Assembly: GCF_934372025.1 (NCBI RefSeq)
Contig: NZ_CAKROJ010000001.1
Location: forward strand, 74,545-138,544
Direction: 5' to 3'
Source of the DNA: an uncultured Blautia sp.
GTDB lineage: Bacteria > Bacillota > Clostridia > Lachnospirales > Lachnospiraceae
Length of the DNA stretch: 64,000 nt
The notes under the pieces are model-generated. The model ran no database searches. It was not told the origin of the DNA and worked only from the letters and a program-made list of their open reading frames with translations. The translations under genes and the position numbers were made by a program. The first letter of the stretch is position 1. Every line of letters starts with the position of its first letter. Below are positions 8,748 through 16,360 of the stretch, one piece after another.

Positions 8748-10244
8748 TTACGCTGTTTCTCCAGAAGCCATTTTCATAATATTTTCTTCTGTCATGTCCC
8801 TGTTATCAATTTCACCGGCAAGATGCCCTTCATGAATTACAATTACTCTGTCGCTTACTCCCATTACCTCGGGAAGTTCACTGGAGATGATTATTATCCC
8901 AACACCTTCATTTGCCAAATTTCTAAGCAAATTATGAATTTCTGATTTTGCTCCAACATCAATTCCTCGAGTCGGTTCATCAACAATAATAATTTTCGGT
9001 TTTACAGACAGCCATTTACCTAATAAACATTTCTGTTGATTTCCGCCTGATAGACTACTTATTGGATAATTAATACCGGCAATCTTAATTGATAGTTCCT
9101 TCACATAATTATCTGCCAACTCCTTCTCCAGTTTTTCCTGTATCCATATTCCTTTCGAAACCGTTTTCAGATTTGCACTTGTCATATTGCTTTTAATACT
9201 CATATCTAAGAATAAACCTGCTTTTTTTCTATCTTCTGTGAGATAGCATATGCCTTCATTTACAGCACTCTTATAATTCTTAAATACTTTTTCTTTTCCA
9301 TTTATCCATACAGTCCCACTACTTTTAGAATCCAGTCCACACAATGCCATCATAATCTCACTTCTGCCAGCGCCGACCAGTCCTGCAAATCCTAAAATTT
9401 CTCCCTTATACAATTTGAAGTTAATATTCTCAAATATTTTCCCACTCAGGTTTTCTACTTTTAAGATTTCTTTGGTTTTATCTATGCAGTTACTTTTTGG
9501 TGGATATAGATTTCCAAGTTCGCGCCCAACCATTGCTCTGATAATATCATCCGAATTGATATCTGAAGTATTCATAGTACATACAAATCTTCCGTCTTTA
9601 AAAACTGACACTCTATCACAAATTGCAAAAATTTCAGGCATGCGGTGAGAAATAAATAGAACAGAAATTCCTTCTTGTTTCAAACTTCTTACTACCTCAA
9701 ATAATTTATTTGTCTCCTTATCTGTCAAAGAAGAAGTTGGCTCATCTAAGATCAGTAATTTACAATCTAACGATACTGATTTTGCAATTTCTACCAATTG
9801 CTGTTCACTAACTGTCAAATCAGATATTTTAGTCTTTGAGCTGAATCTTGCTCCAAATCGACTTAATACCTCATCTGCATCTTTCCATAATTTTGAAAAA
9901 TCAATCATTGCACCCTTATGTGGCAATCTTCCAATATATATATTTTCTGCTGCTGTTAAATGAGGGCACAAACTCAATTCCTGATGCACAAATCCTATTC
10001 CAATCTTTTGAGCATCGCCAGGATTTCTAGGTTTTATTTGTTCACCATTAAAATACAATTCTCCTTTTGTTGGTGGAAATAACCCACCAATTATGTTCAT
10101 TAATGTTGACTTTCCAGCACCATTCTCTCCACAAAGAGCATGAACTTCACCTTTTTCAACACACAATTGCACATTGTCTAATGCTTTTGTTCCTGGAAAT
10201 TGTTTAGTCACATTTTTTACTTCTAACAAAATTTCCCTGTTCAT
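8748..10244 (-). CDS. ribose-type ABC importer ATP-binding protein (RbsA-like)
   Basis: A 498-residue fusion of two ABC ATPase domains. The first half has Walker A GENGAGKST (about residue 39), signature-region DLTVSEQQLVEIAKS, and Walker B LLILDEPTSSLT. The second half has a degenerate Walker A (GLVGAGRSE), the signature LSGGNQQKCLLGKWL and Walker B IIVDEPTRGIDVG. Degeneracy of the C-terminal site is typical for monosaccharide-type transporters. The start codon overlaps the stop of the ROK regulator gene by four bases, so translation is probably coupled. Confidence 0.95.
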   Translation of the reverse strand: MNREILLEVKNVTKQFPGTKALDNVQLCVEKGEVHALCGENGAGKSTLMNIIGGLFPPTKGELYFNGEQIKPRNPGDAQKIGIGFVHQELSLCPHLTAAENIYIGRLPHKGAMIDFSKLWKDADEVLSRFGARFSSKTKISDLTVSEQQLVEIAKSVSLDCKLLILDEPTSSLTDKETNKLFEVVRSLKQEGISVLFISHRMPEIFAICDRVSVFKDGRFVCTMNTSDINSDDIIRAMVGRELGNLYPPKSNCIDKTKEILKVENLSGKIFENINFKLYKGEILGFAGLVGAGRSEIMMALCGLDSKSSGTVWINGKEKVFKNYKSAVNEGICYLTEDRKKAGLFLDMSIKSNMTSANLKTVSKGIWIQEKLEKELADNYVKELSIKIAGINYPISSLSGGNQQKCLLGKWLSVKPKIIIVDEPTRGIDVGAKSEIHNLLRNLANEGVGIIIISSELPEVMGVSDRVIVIHEGHLAGEIDNRDMTEENIMKMASGETA

Positions 10245-11467
10245 TTTTGTCTCCTTTCCATTGTATCTCCACCATGTTCTATAAATCTTTTTAAAATGAG
10301 AGTGGCTGCCCCCATTGCTGCTGCATCTTCTCCTAGTTTAGATATCTCAAGTTTCACATTACCACCCGCAAATTTCATTTTTCTTTCGGATATTGCTTTT
10401 TCAAGTTTATCTAAAAAAAAGCTTCCATTCTTTGTCATCCCACCTGCTAATACAATCATTTCAGGATCTAATAAATTAATATAGTTAGCAATTCCAATTC
10501 CCAGATATTCAATTGCTTTGTCTATAATTTCTTTTGCACATTTATCACCGGCTTTGGCAGCTTCAAATACTTCTTTTGCTTCTATCTTGTTGATGTTACC
10601 ATCTACGTATTTCAAAATAATTGTATCTGTACCATTAGCTATTGCTTCTTTCGCCCTATCTGCAATAGCTTTTCCAGACGCTAATGCTTCCAAACAACCA
10701 TTATTCCCGCAATCACATTTAGGTCCTTCTTTTTCTAATGTCATATGACCAAGTTCTCCACTACTTCCTGAATTTCCTAAATAAAACTTCTCTTTTTCCA
10801 TTATTGCGGATCCAATGCCATATCCTAAATTAATACAAACAAAATACTTTGCTTTTTCAGCTGCTCCAAACCATCCTTCACTCAAAGCCAATGCTCTATT
10901 TGAATTTTCAAGTATTACAGGTAAATGAAAAAATTGTCCAAAATTCTTTTTTATTTCTACATTTTCCCATTGAAAATCCGGAGAAAATATAATTATCCCA
11001 TTATCAATATCCATAAGTCCTGGTGTAACAATACCAATCCCTAACAATTTATTGCTTTGAAGTTTACTTTCATCAATGGTAAATTTAATTAATTCTTCTA
11101 CTCGATCTAGCAATTCACTTGGAGGATTTGTTTGACCAGTTTCCATTGTTTTCCGGAATAAAACATCTCCATTCAAATCCATAATAATAGAAATTGTTCT
11201 ACTGCGTCCAATATCGACACCAACCATATAGTATGCATCAGGAATAAGCTCAATCAACTCTGGTCGTTTTCCACCTCGTGATTCTCCTTTTCCTATACTT
11301 TTTACAATTCCTGCCTCTGATAATTCATCTGAGATTTTCATAACTGTTGGAAGACTTAAATCCAACATCTTTGCAATTTGTGATTTACTAATAGGACCTC
11401 TAGTCCTAATCACATTTAATACATTTTTCTTATTCAATTGTGCTATAAAAGCAAGGTCATATTTCAT
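10241..11467 (-). CDS. ROK-family transcriptional regulator, first gene of the importer operon
   Basis: A 408-residue protein with an N-terminal winged helix-turn-helix (about 15-60; RGPISKSQIAKMLDLSLPTVM) and a ROK sugar-binding domain (about 75-400). The zinc motif H241...CDCGNNGC (Cys251, 253, 258) and the sugar-contact GELGH are intact. The kinase catalytic Asp of the usual NDAN motif is missing: the site reads NSNR, so this is a sensor, not a kinase. It most likely represses its own operon until the imported sugar binds. A consensus promoter and repeated operator-like sequence precede it. It resembles the ROK protein at 11689-12840 throughout. Confidence 0.92.
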   Translation of the reverse strand: MKYDLAFIAQLNKKNVLNVIRTRGPISKSQIAKMLDLSLPTVMKISDELSEAGIVKSIGKGESRGGKRPELIELIPDAYYMVGVDIGRSRTISIIMDLNGDVLFRKTMETGQTNPPSELLDRVEELIKFTIDESKLQSNKLLGIGIVTPGLMDIDNGIIIFSPDFQWENVEIKKNFGQFFHLPVILENSNRALALSEGWFGAAEKAKYFVCINLGYGIGSAIMEKEKFYLGNSGSSGELGHMTLEKEGPKCDCGNNGCLEALASGKAIADRAKEAIANGTDTIILKYVDGNINKIEAKEVFEAAKAGDKCAKEIIDKAIEYLGIGIANYINLLDPEMIVLAGGMTKNGSFFLDKLEKAISERKMKFAGGNVKLEISKLGEDAAAMGAATLILKRFIEHGGDTMERRQK

Positions 11468-11481
11468 ATCATCATACTTTC

Positions 11482-11610
11482 TTAACTTAACTAACTAATA
11501 GGGTAAAAATAAATGCCTTCCTTTTTATTACAAGAAAGACTATATTTCAGCTGTGTTACTTAATTAACTTAACTTAGTTATAATATAATATAACATATCT
11601 ATTTTGTCAA
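11482..11610 (-). promoter_or_regulatory. promoter and candidate ROK operators of the importer operon
   Basis: On the minus strand TTGACA (11605-11610), a 17-bp spacer and TATATT (11582-11587) form a near-consensus promoter. The sequence TTAACTTAACT occurs just downstream of the -10 (11564-11574) and again near the start codon (11482-11492), each continued by TAGTTA- or AACTAA-like bases. Their placement suits repression by the adjacent ROK protein, whose relatives bind AT-rich TTAGTT-type sites. Confidence 0.7.
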
Positions 11611-11640
11611 TTTATTTTTTTTGTTTATTTATTTTTTAGG

Positions 11641-11700
11641 CAAATTGCATAATAAAACAGGAGATATGTAAATATATCTCCTGTTTTATTATGCAATTTG
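11641..11700. terminator. perfect 27-bp inverted repeat, probable bidirectional terminator
   Basis: Arms 11641-11667 and 11674-11700 are perfectly complementary around the 6-nt loop GTAAAT. The core hairpin (ACAGGAGATAT/ATATCTCCTGT) is flanked by AAAA on one side and TTTT on the other, giving termination signals both ways. The right arm includes the last codons and stop of the distal ROK gene. Confidence 0.75.
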
Positions 11701-12840
11701 TCCTCCATTATTTTTAAAATTCTTGATTAACAGTACTGTAGCCCCAATAGCAGTTGCATCTTCTCCCAACATACCTACATTAATTTTTACATTTCTTCCA
11801 CCATACTTAATCTGTCTTTCTTTAATTGTTTTTCTTAATCTTTCACCAAACATATCATATGATTGGACTACACCACCCGATAATACGACCATATCCGGAT
11901 CAAAAAGATTAATCACTCCTGCTATTCCTATTCCAAGATACTCTATTGCTTCATCAATTATCTCTTTTGCTTGAAGATTTCCAGCTTTTGCTAAATCAAA
12001 AACTTCTTTTGCTTCTTTTTTATTCATTCGCTTCGCTATTGCATTTCCTGATGATAATGCCTCTAAACAACCATAATTTCCACAATCACATAATGGCCCA
12101 TCCTTCTTCAAAATAATATGACCGAATTCTCCAGCTGCACCGCTACTTCCACGATATACTTCATCTCCTTTTAATATCGTTGCACCAATACCATGCCCAA
12201 TATTAACACTAAATATATTGTGTGCATTCTGTGCAACTCCTATCCATTTTTCACCCAAAGCTTCTGCTCGGTTTGAATTCTCAATAGCAATCCACAAACC
12301 AAATTTTTCTCTTAGCGGTGATACCAAATCAACCGCTTCCCAACCAAAATCTGGAGAATATAGTACTTTTCCAGTTTTACTTTCTATAATTCCAGGAACA
12401 GCCAAACCAATTCCCATTATTTTTTCATTCGATATCTGTGCCTCTTTTATTATCTCATCAATTTTCTGTTCCAATATATTTAGAACCACTGAGACCTCAC
12501 TAATATGGCTTATCTCTTCTACTTTCCGCAATACAATTTCACCTTTAAGATTGGAAACAATAATCTTAAGTCGAAATCGACCTAAATCAACACCTATACA
12601 ATAATAAGCGTCTTTAACGATTTCATACAAATCTGGGCGTTTTCCTCCTGTAGATTCAGCTTTACCAACAACTTTAATAATGCCTTCATTTATAAATTCT
12701 TCTGCTATTTTCATAATAGTGGGAATACTTAAGTCGAGTTTTTTTGCTATTTTGGCTCTGTTAATCGGTCCTTCCTTTGCAATTATTTCTAACACTCTTC
12801 CTTTATTATAATCTGCTAATCTCTGTTTATCTAAATGCAT
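11689..12840 (-). CDS. second ROK-family transcriptional regulator
   Basis: A 383-residue paralog of the ROK protein at 10241-11467: winged HTH (EGPINRAKIAKKLDLSIPTIM, about residues 18-38), ROK domain with GEFGH and zinc motif CDCGNYGC. The kinase Asp is again lost (ENSNRAEALGE). It is separated from the downstream importer operon by a terminator and promoter, so it is a single-gene unit. The two probably arose by tandem duplication and may sense different ligands or regulate each other. Upstream at 12926-12964 is a promoter-like sequence that is repeated elsewhere in the window. Confidence 0.92.
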   Translation of the reverse strand: MHLDKQRLADYNKGRVLEIIAKEGPINRAKIAKKLDLSIPTIMKIAEEFINEGIIKVVGKAESTGGKRPDLYEIVKDAYYCIGVDLGRFRLKIIVSNLKGEIVLRKVEEISHISEVSVVLNILEQKIDEIIKEAQISNEKIMGIGLAVPGIIESKTGKVLYSPDFGWEAVDLVSPLREKFGLWIAIENSNRAEALGEKWIGVAQNAHNIFSVNIGHGIGATILKGDEVYRGSSGAAGEFGHIILKKDGPLCDCGNYGCLEALSSGNAIAKRMNKKEAKEVFDLAKAGNLQAKEIIDEAIEYLGIGIAGVINLFDPDMVVLSGGVVQSYDMFGERLRKTIKERQIKYGGRNVKINVGMLGEDATAIGATVLLIKNFKNNGGQIA

Positions 12841-12925
12841 TATTAATTTCCTTTCGCCTCTCTACACCATGATTTATTTCTCGCACCGTCTATATAATTC
12901 CATTATTTTCTTCATATTCGTATGC

Positions 12926-12964
12926 ATAAGCATAGTTTACTACAGATTTTCCAAATTCGTCAAC
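12926..12964 (-). repeat. 39-bp dispersed promoter-like repeat, copy A
   Basis: This 39-bp stretch is 36/39 identical to 22797-22835. On the minus strand it starts GTTGACG and ends TAAACTATGCTTAT, so it can be read as -35 TTGACG and -10 TAAACT with an 18-bp spacer, upstream of the ROK gene at 12840. The flanks of the two copies do not match. The rest of the 12841-13087 gap holds only a short reading frame noted at 13038-13079. Confidence 0.65.
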
Positions 12965-13037
12965 AAACCCATAATATCATTTACTAATTTACTAATTCTG
13001 GAACATACAAGAGCCACATACGAAGGGAGGAATTTTA

Positions 13038-13079
13038 ATGGCTACAATGGTATTGATAAGCCCAAACCATTTATCGTAG
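13038..13079 (+). other. 13-codon open frame with strong ribosome site
   Basis: GGGAGG at 13025-13030 is followed after 7 nt by ATG, giving MATMVLISPNHLS and a stop, directly before a terminator whose hairpin also has a T-rich tail on the plus strand. It could be a leader peptide-like transcript or the 5' scar of a lost gene. Expression is not shown. Confidence 0.3.
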
Positions 13080-13087
13080 ATAAACAG

Positions 13088-13148
13088 CAAAAAACCTCCA
13101 GAACAGGAATCTGTCTTATTCTCAGACAAATTCAAATTCTGGAGGTTT
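13088..13148 (-). terminator. terminator after the dapF-like gene
   Basis: Arms AAACCTCCAGAA (13092-13103) and TTCTGGAGGTTT (13137-13148), with an inner small hairpin (CTGTCTT/CAGACA region), followed on the minus strand by six T residues. The plus strand also has TTTCTTTTTCTT after the hairpin, so it may work both ways. Confidence 0.85.
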
Positions 13149-13162
13149 CTTTTTCTTATTTT

Positions 13163-14011
13163 TTATGCGAAAAAGCTTTCCGCAACACTCATATCTGCCA
13201 CATATCCAACGCTGCCGGTCATGTAGATCGTACCGTCATCTTTGATATCGATCTGGATCATACCGCCTGGCTGATTTACATTAACTCTGTTTTCCACGAG
13301 ACCAAGTCTGTGTGCTGCAACTGCTGCCGCACAGCTTCCTGTTCCGGAGGCTTTTGTATATCCTGAACCTCTTTCCCAGATTTCTATCTCCAGATTTCCT
13401 GTATCAATCTTGCGACAGATCTGAAGATTCATTTTTTCCGGGAATTCATCTGCATTTTCTACATAAGGTCCAATTTCTTTTACCTTTTCCGGTGTTGCCT
13501 GATCCGTAAAAATAATACAGTGCGGATTACCTACTGTTAAACAAGTAGCTTTATATCCTTTACCATTGAAGGTAAAATCTTCATTGATTACTTCACGAAC
13601 TTCCCCTGTTACTGGAATTTCTCTGGAAATAAAAGAAGCCTTGCCCATTTTTACCCGAAACTCTGTTGCTCGATTGTTAAGACATTCTACTTCAATTGGT
13701 CCGGAAAGTGTCTTGATACTGAATTTTTGCTCCTTAACATACTCATGATCCAGCAGATATTTTGCAAAGATACGAACACCATTACCACTGATTGCAGTTT
13801 CACTGCCATCTGCATTATAGATACGAACACCCATTTTTCCATTGATCTCAACCGGTCCGTAGAGGACACCATCCGCACCAAGGCCTAATCCACGCTGGCA
13901 CAGAAGAGCTATTTTTTTGCCCTGCAGCTGTACACGATTTTTGTTCGGATCCAGCACCAGATAATCATTTCCAAGTCCCTGATATTTTATCATTGTAATA
14001 CAGTTGTTCAT
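13163..14011 (-). CDS. dapF: diaminopimelate epimerase-like protein with Ser/Ser active site
   Basis: A 282-residue DapF-fold protein. True DapF interconverts LL- and meso-diaminopimelate using two cysteines as acid and base. Substrate motifs are present: GLGNDYLVLD, NADGSE (67-72), GNGVR (76-80), GNPHC, ERGSGYT (214-220). At both catalytic positions, however, serine replaces cysteine: Ser75 in NADGSETAISGNG and Ser222 in TKASGTGSC. I checked the codons (AGT and TCC). I know of DapF-like sequences with serine at these sites in Firmicutes but not of their tested activity. The start at 14011 has GGGAGG eight nucleotides upstream. It stands alone, away from dapA/dapB at 51-53 kb. It may be an epimerase of a different compound, an inactive paralog, or a genuine Ser-based DapF. 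Confidence 0.8.
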   Translation of the reverse strand: MNNCITMIKYQGLGNDYLVLDPNKNRVQLQGKKIALLCQRGLGLGADGVLYGPVEINGKMGVRIYNADGSETAISGNGVRIFAKYLLDHEYVKEQKFSIKTLSGPIEVECLNNRATEFRVKMGKASFISREIPVTGEVREVINEDFTFNGKGYKATCLTVGNPHCIIFTDQATPEKVKEIGPYVENADEFPEKMNLQICRKIDTGNLEIEIWERGSGYTKASGTGSCAAAVAAHRLGLVENRVNVNQPGGMIQIDIKDDGTIYMTGSVGYVADMSVAESFFA

Positions 14012-14228
14012 AACTATATCCTCCCGCCCGATTTTTTATACTCAGATTGTCTGCTGTAATCACAGCTCTGCAATGTTTCAACCATTCAATAGTTTTAGTA
14101 TATAAGTTATTTTTTACAATGTATATAGAATAAAATGCGATTCGCATTGCAAAAAATGCGCTTATAGGTTGCCGCCATTTTCTTTTTTCTTTATAATAAT
14201 AGACAACAAAAACTCCAGGAGGTTTTCC

Positions 14229-15056
14229 ATGAATTACTCGCAGTATAATCTCGAAAAAAAAGGATATCTGAAAGAGGATTTTCGTCTGTTTCATATTAAA
14301 GACCAGACAAACCGGGAATTTTCTTACCATTATCATGACTTTCACAAAATTATTGTCTTTATTTCCGGTAAAGTGACTTATCATATAGAGGGAAAAGCTT
14401 ATCATCTGAAACCGCGGGATATCCTGCTCGTCAGCCAGGGAGCAATCCACAAACCGGAAATTGATCCATCTGTTCCATATGAACGATATATTTTCTGGAT
14501 ACGGAATGATATTTCCTGTCAGAAATTAAATACCTGTTTCCAGAAAGCAAATGACCGCAGTTTCAATCTGGTAAGGGCCGATTCCGCTCTACAGGAGCAT
14601 CTGAAGGAACTTCTCCCTGAAATAAAACATGCATTAAAAAATGAGCATTTTGGGGATTCTGAATTAAAAGATGCTCTGTTCACTCAGTTTATGATCTATA
14701 TCAATCGTATTTTTCTGAGTACCAGCAATATTCCGGACAAAAAATCCTACTCTTCTGATTCACAGGTGGAGCAGCTTCTGAAATATATTAATCGCAATCT
14801 GACCGAAGAACTTTCCATTGATCAGCTTGCAGAACGATTTTTTTTCAGCAAATATCATATGATGCGTAAGTTTAAAAACGAAACTGGTTATACCATCCAT
14901 AATTACATCAGCAGTAAACGTCTTCTTCTTGCCCGTTCTCTTATCAGTCAAGGAACGCCTGTTATGAAAGCAGCCGAGATGAGTGGCTTTAATGATTACA
15001 CTACTTTTGTCCGCTCTTATAAAAAGCAATTCGGAAAAACACCTTCTGATATCTGA
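14229..15056 (+). CDS. AraC-family transcriptional regulator with cupin sensor domain
   Basis: A 275-residue regulator. I place the start at 14229, where AGGAGG stands six nucleotides upstream, rather than at the earlier ATG at 14169, which lacks one. The N-terminal AraC-binding/cupin domain (about 1-150) contains FSYHYHDFHKIIVFISGKVTYHI (quoted in part) and LKPRDILLVSQGAIHKPEI. The C-terminal double HTH (about 190-275) contains LTEELSIDQLAERFFFSKYH and the family signature GFNDYTTFVRSYKKQFGKTP. Such proteins sense small molecules, often sugars. Its target is unknown. It is transcribed divergently from the DapF-like gene across 217 nt, and the CaCA transporter gene downstream has its own promoter and riboswitch. 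Confidence 0.9.
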   Translation: MNYSQYNLEKKGYLKEDFRLFHIKDQTNREFSYHYHDFHKIIVFISGKVTYHIEGKAYHLKPRDILLVSQGAIHKPEIDPSVPYERYIFWIRNDISCQKLNTCFQKANDRSFNLVRADSALQEHLKELLPEIKHALKNEHFGDSELKDALFTQFMIYINRIFLSTSNIPDKKSYSSDSQVEQLLKYINRNLTEELSIDQLAERFFFSKYHMMRKFKNETGYTIHNYISSKRLLLARSLISQGTPVMKAAEMSGFNDYTTFVRSYKKQFGKTPSDI

Positions 15057-15083
15057 TTTTTTTGAAAAAAGATGATTTTTTAT

Positions 15084-15112
15084 TTGACATATCCTTCTTA
15101 TTTGATTACTAT
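15084..15112 (+). promoter_or_regulatory. promoter of the riboswitch-controlled transporter
   Basis: TTGACA (15084-15089) with TACTAT (15107-15112) at 17-bp spacing. A TATAAT also occurs at 15110-15115 with 20-bp spacing. Transcription would begin just before the riboswitch aptamer. Confidence 0.6.
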
Positions 15113-15118
15113 AATATC

Positions 15119-15215
15119 AATAAGAGGGAGTAGTTATCATCCTTAAGGAAGGGTGAAACAATGATCGTCATCACGCTGAAAAGCCGGTTATTGTTGTAAT
15201 CAACGAGACTTTTAT
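15119..15215 (+). ncRNA. yybP-ykoY manganese riboswitch aptamer
   Basis: The 5' element AAGAGGGAGTAG and the 3' element CAACGAGACTTTTATC match the two conserved loops of yybP-ykoY RNAs (5' GGGGAGUAG, 3' AAGACC/GAGAC followed by the closing stem). UAAGAG pairs with CUUUUA to form the closing stem P1. About 75 nt lie between, with hairpin-forming sequence including AAAGCCGG. The class binds Mn2+ and turns on metal-export genes. It precedes a cation exchanger here, which fits. Confidence 0.75.
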
Positions 15216-15253
15216 CAATCAATTTTTTTGATGTGATAGAGGTCTCTTTTTTA
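15205..15253 (+). terminator. riboswitch expression-platform terminator
   Basis: GAGAC (15205-15209) pairs with GTCTC (15242-15246) and TATCAATCAA with TTGATGTGATA inside, followed by a T-run. The 5' arm uses the conserved 3' strand of the aptamer, so ligand binding should prevent this hairpin and allow read-through into the transporter. Confidence 0.75.
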
Positions 15254-15285
15254 TTCCATACCTTTATCGCAGGAAAGGAGTTCAT

Positions 15286-16203
15286 ATGGAATATCTGTTA
15301 CTACTCATTGGATTTGTGTTATTGATCAAAGGTGCTGACTTTTTTGTAGAGGGAAGTTCCTCTCTTGCCAGATTTCTGAAGATTCCCAGCGTGATCATAG
15401 GTCTGACAATCGTGGCTATGGGAACCAGCGCGCCGGAGGCATCCGTCAGCATCAATGCCGCACTTGCAGGAAACAATGATATTGCCGTCAGCAATATAAT
15501 CGGCTCAAATATTTTTAACGGACTCGTCGTTGTTGGTATCTGTGCTTTTATGGCTGGTTTCAAAACAAACCGCGATATTCTGAAACGAGATATGCCGGTT
15601 AATATTCTGATCACAGCGATTCTCTGTGTTATGATCGCAGACGGCAGACTCAGCAGACTGGAAGGGATCCTGCTTCTTGCCGGAATGATTTTCTACATTG
15701 TAAATATGATTCTCTCTGCTTTAAAAACGAGAAGCAGCTGTCCGGATGAAAAGAGCATGCCTTTGTATAAATCTCTTATCTTTATCGCTGGCGGGCTTGT
15801 TGCCGTTATCTTCGGTGGTAATCTTGTAGTAAACAATGCAAGCCAGATTGCAGTATCATTTGGTGTAAGCCAGAACTTTATCGGTCTCACCATTGTTGCA
15901 ATCGGTACCTCCCTGCCAGAGCTTGTGACTTCAATCGTAGCTACACGAAAAGGAGACAGCGGTCTGGCTCTTGGAAATGCAATCGGATCGAATATTTTCA
16001 ATATTCTTTTTATCCTGGGTATGTCAGCTACGATCTCACCGCTTCATATCCTGTCTGAATCTGTTATTGACTGTGCAATCCTGCTGGTAAGCGGAATCCT
16101 GCTGTTTGTTTTTGCATATACCAGGAAGTCTATGAACCGTACAGAGGGAGCTATCTGTGTACTGAGTTATATCGGATATACGGCATATCTGTTTATCAGA
16201 TGA
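15286..16203 (+). CDS. calcium/sodium antiporter (CaCA, YrbG-like), likely Mn/Ca exporter
   Basis: A 305-residue cation:proton or cation:sodium antiporter in the inner membrane with about ten segments and an internal duplication. The two alpha-repeats read IVAMGTSAPEASVSI (about residues 43-57) with NIIGSNIFNGLV, and IVAIGTSLPELVTSIVA (about 203-219) with NAIGSNIFNILF. The acidic residue in each (PEA/PEL) is the ion ligand. Family proteins export Ca2+. Because a Mn-sensing riboswitch precedes the gene, export of excess Mn2+ is the better guess. AAAGGAG precedes the ATG by five nucleotides. Confidence 0.93.
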   Translation: MEYLLLLIGFVLLIKGADFFVEGSSSLARFLKIPSVIIGLTIVAMGTSAPEASVSINAALAGNNDIAVSNIIGSNIFNGLVVVGICAFMAGFKTNRDILKRDMPVNILITAILCVMIADGRLSRLEGILLLAGMIFYIVNMILSALKTRSSCPDEKSMPLYKSLIFIAGGLVAVIFGGNLVVNNASQIAVSFGVSQNFIGLTIVAIGTSLPELVTSIVATRKGDSGLALGNAIGSNIFNILFILGMSATISPLHILSESVIDCAILLVSGILLFVFAYTRKSMNRTEGAICVLSYIGYTAYLFIR

Positions 16204-16272
16204 TACATCTTGAAATTTTGAATAAAGATCTTTTATCATGTCGAATATTTATATATGAACAGTTCTGCAGAA

Positions 16273-16301
16273 TTGCATTTTCTGACGTAAAATGGCATAA
16301 T
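16273..16301 (+). promoter_or_regulatory. promoter of the nitroreductase gene
   Basis: TTGCAT (16273-16278) and CATAAT (16296-16301) are separated by 17 bp. The start codon is 60 nt downstream. Confidence 0.45.
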
Positions 16302-16335
16302 AATGGCATACAGAATTTCCTGTATGCCATTTCAT
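16302..16335 (+). terminator. hairpin between transporter and nitroreductase genes
   Basis: Twelve-bp arms AATGGCATACAG (16302-16313) and CTGTATGCCATT (16320-16331) with a six-base loop, followed by TCATTT. The T-tail is weak. It probably ends the transporter transcript. Confidence 0.6.
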
Positions 16336-16360
16336 TTACATATTAAGGAGGCTCACATTT

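Noticed and set aside
14169..14228. Extended N-terminus of the AraC regulator.
   Set aside because: The ATG at 14169 has no ribosome site, the added residues are not conserved-looking, and AGGAGG precedes 14229.
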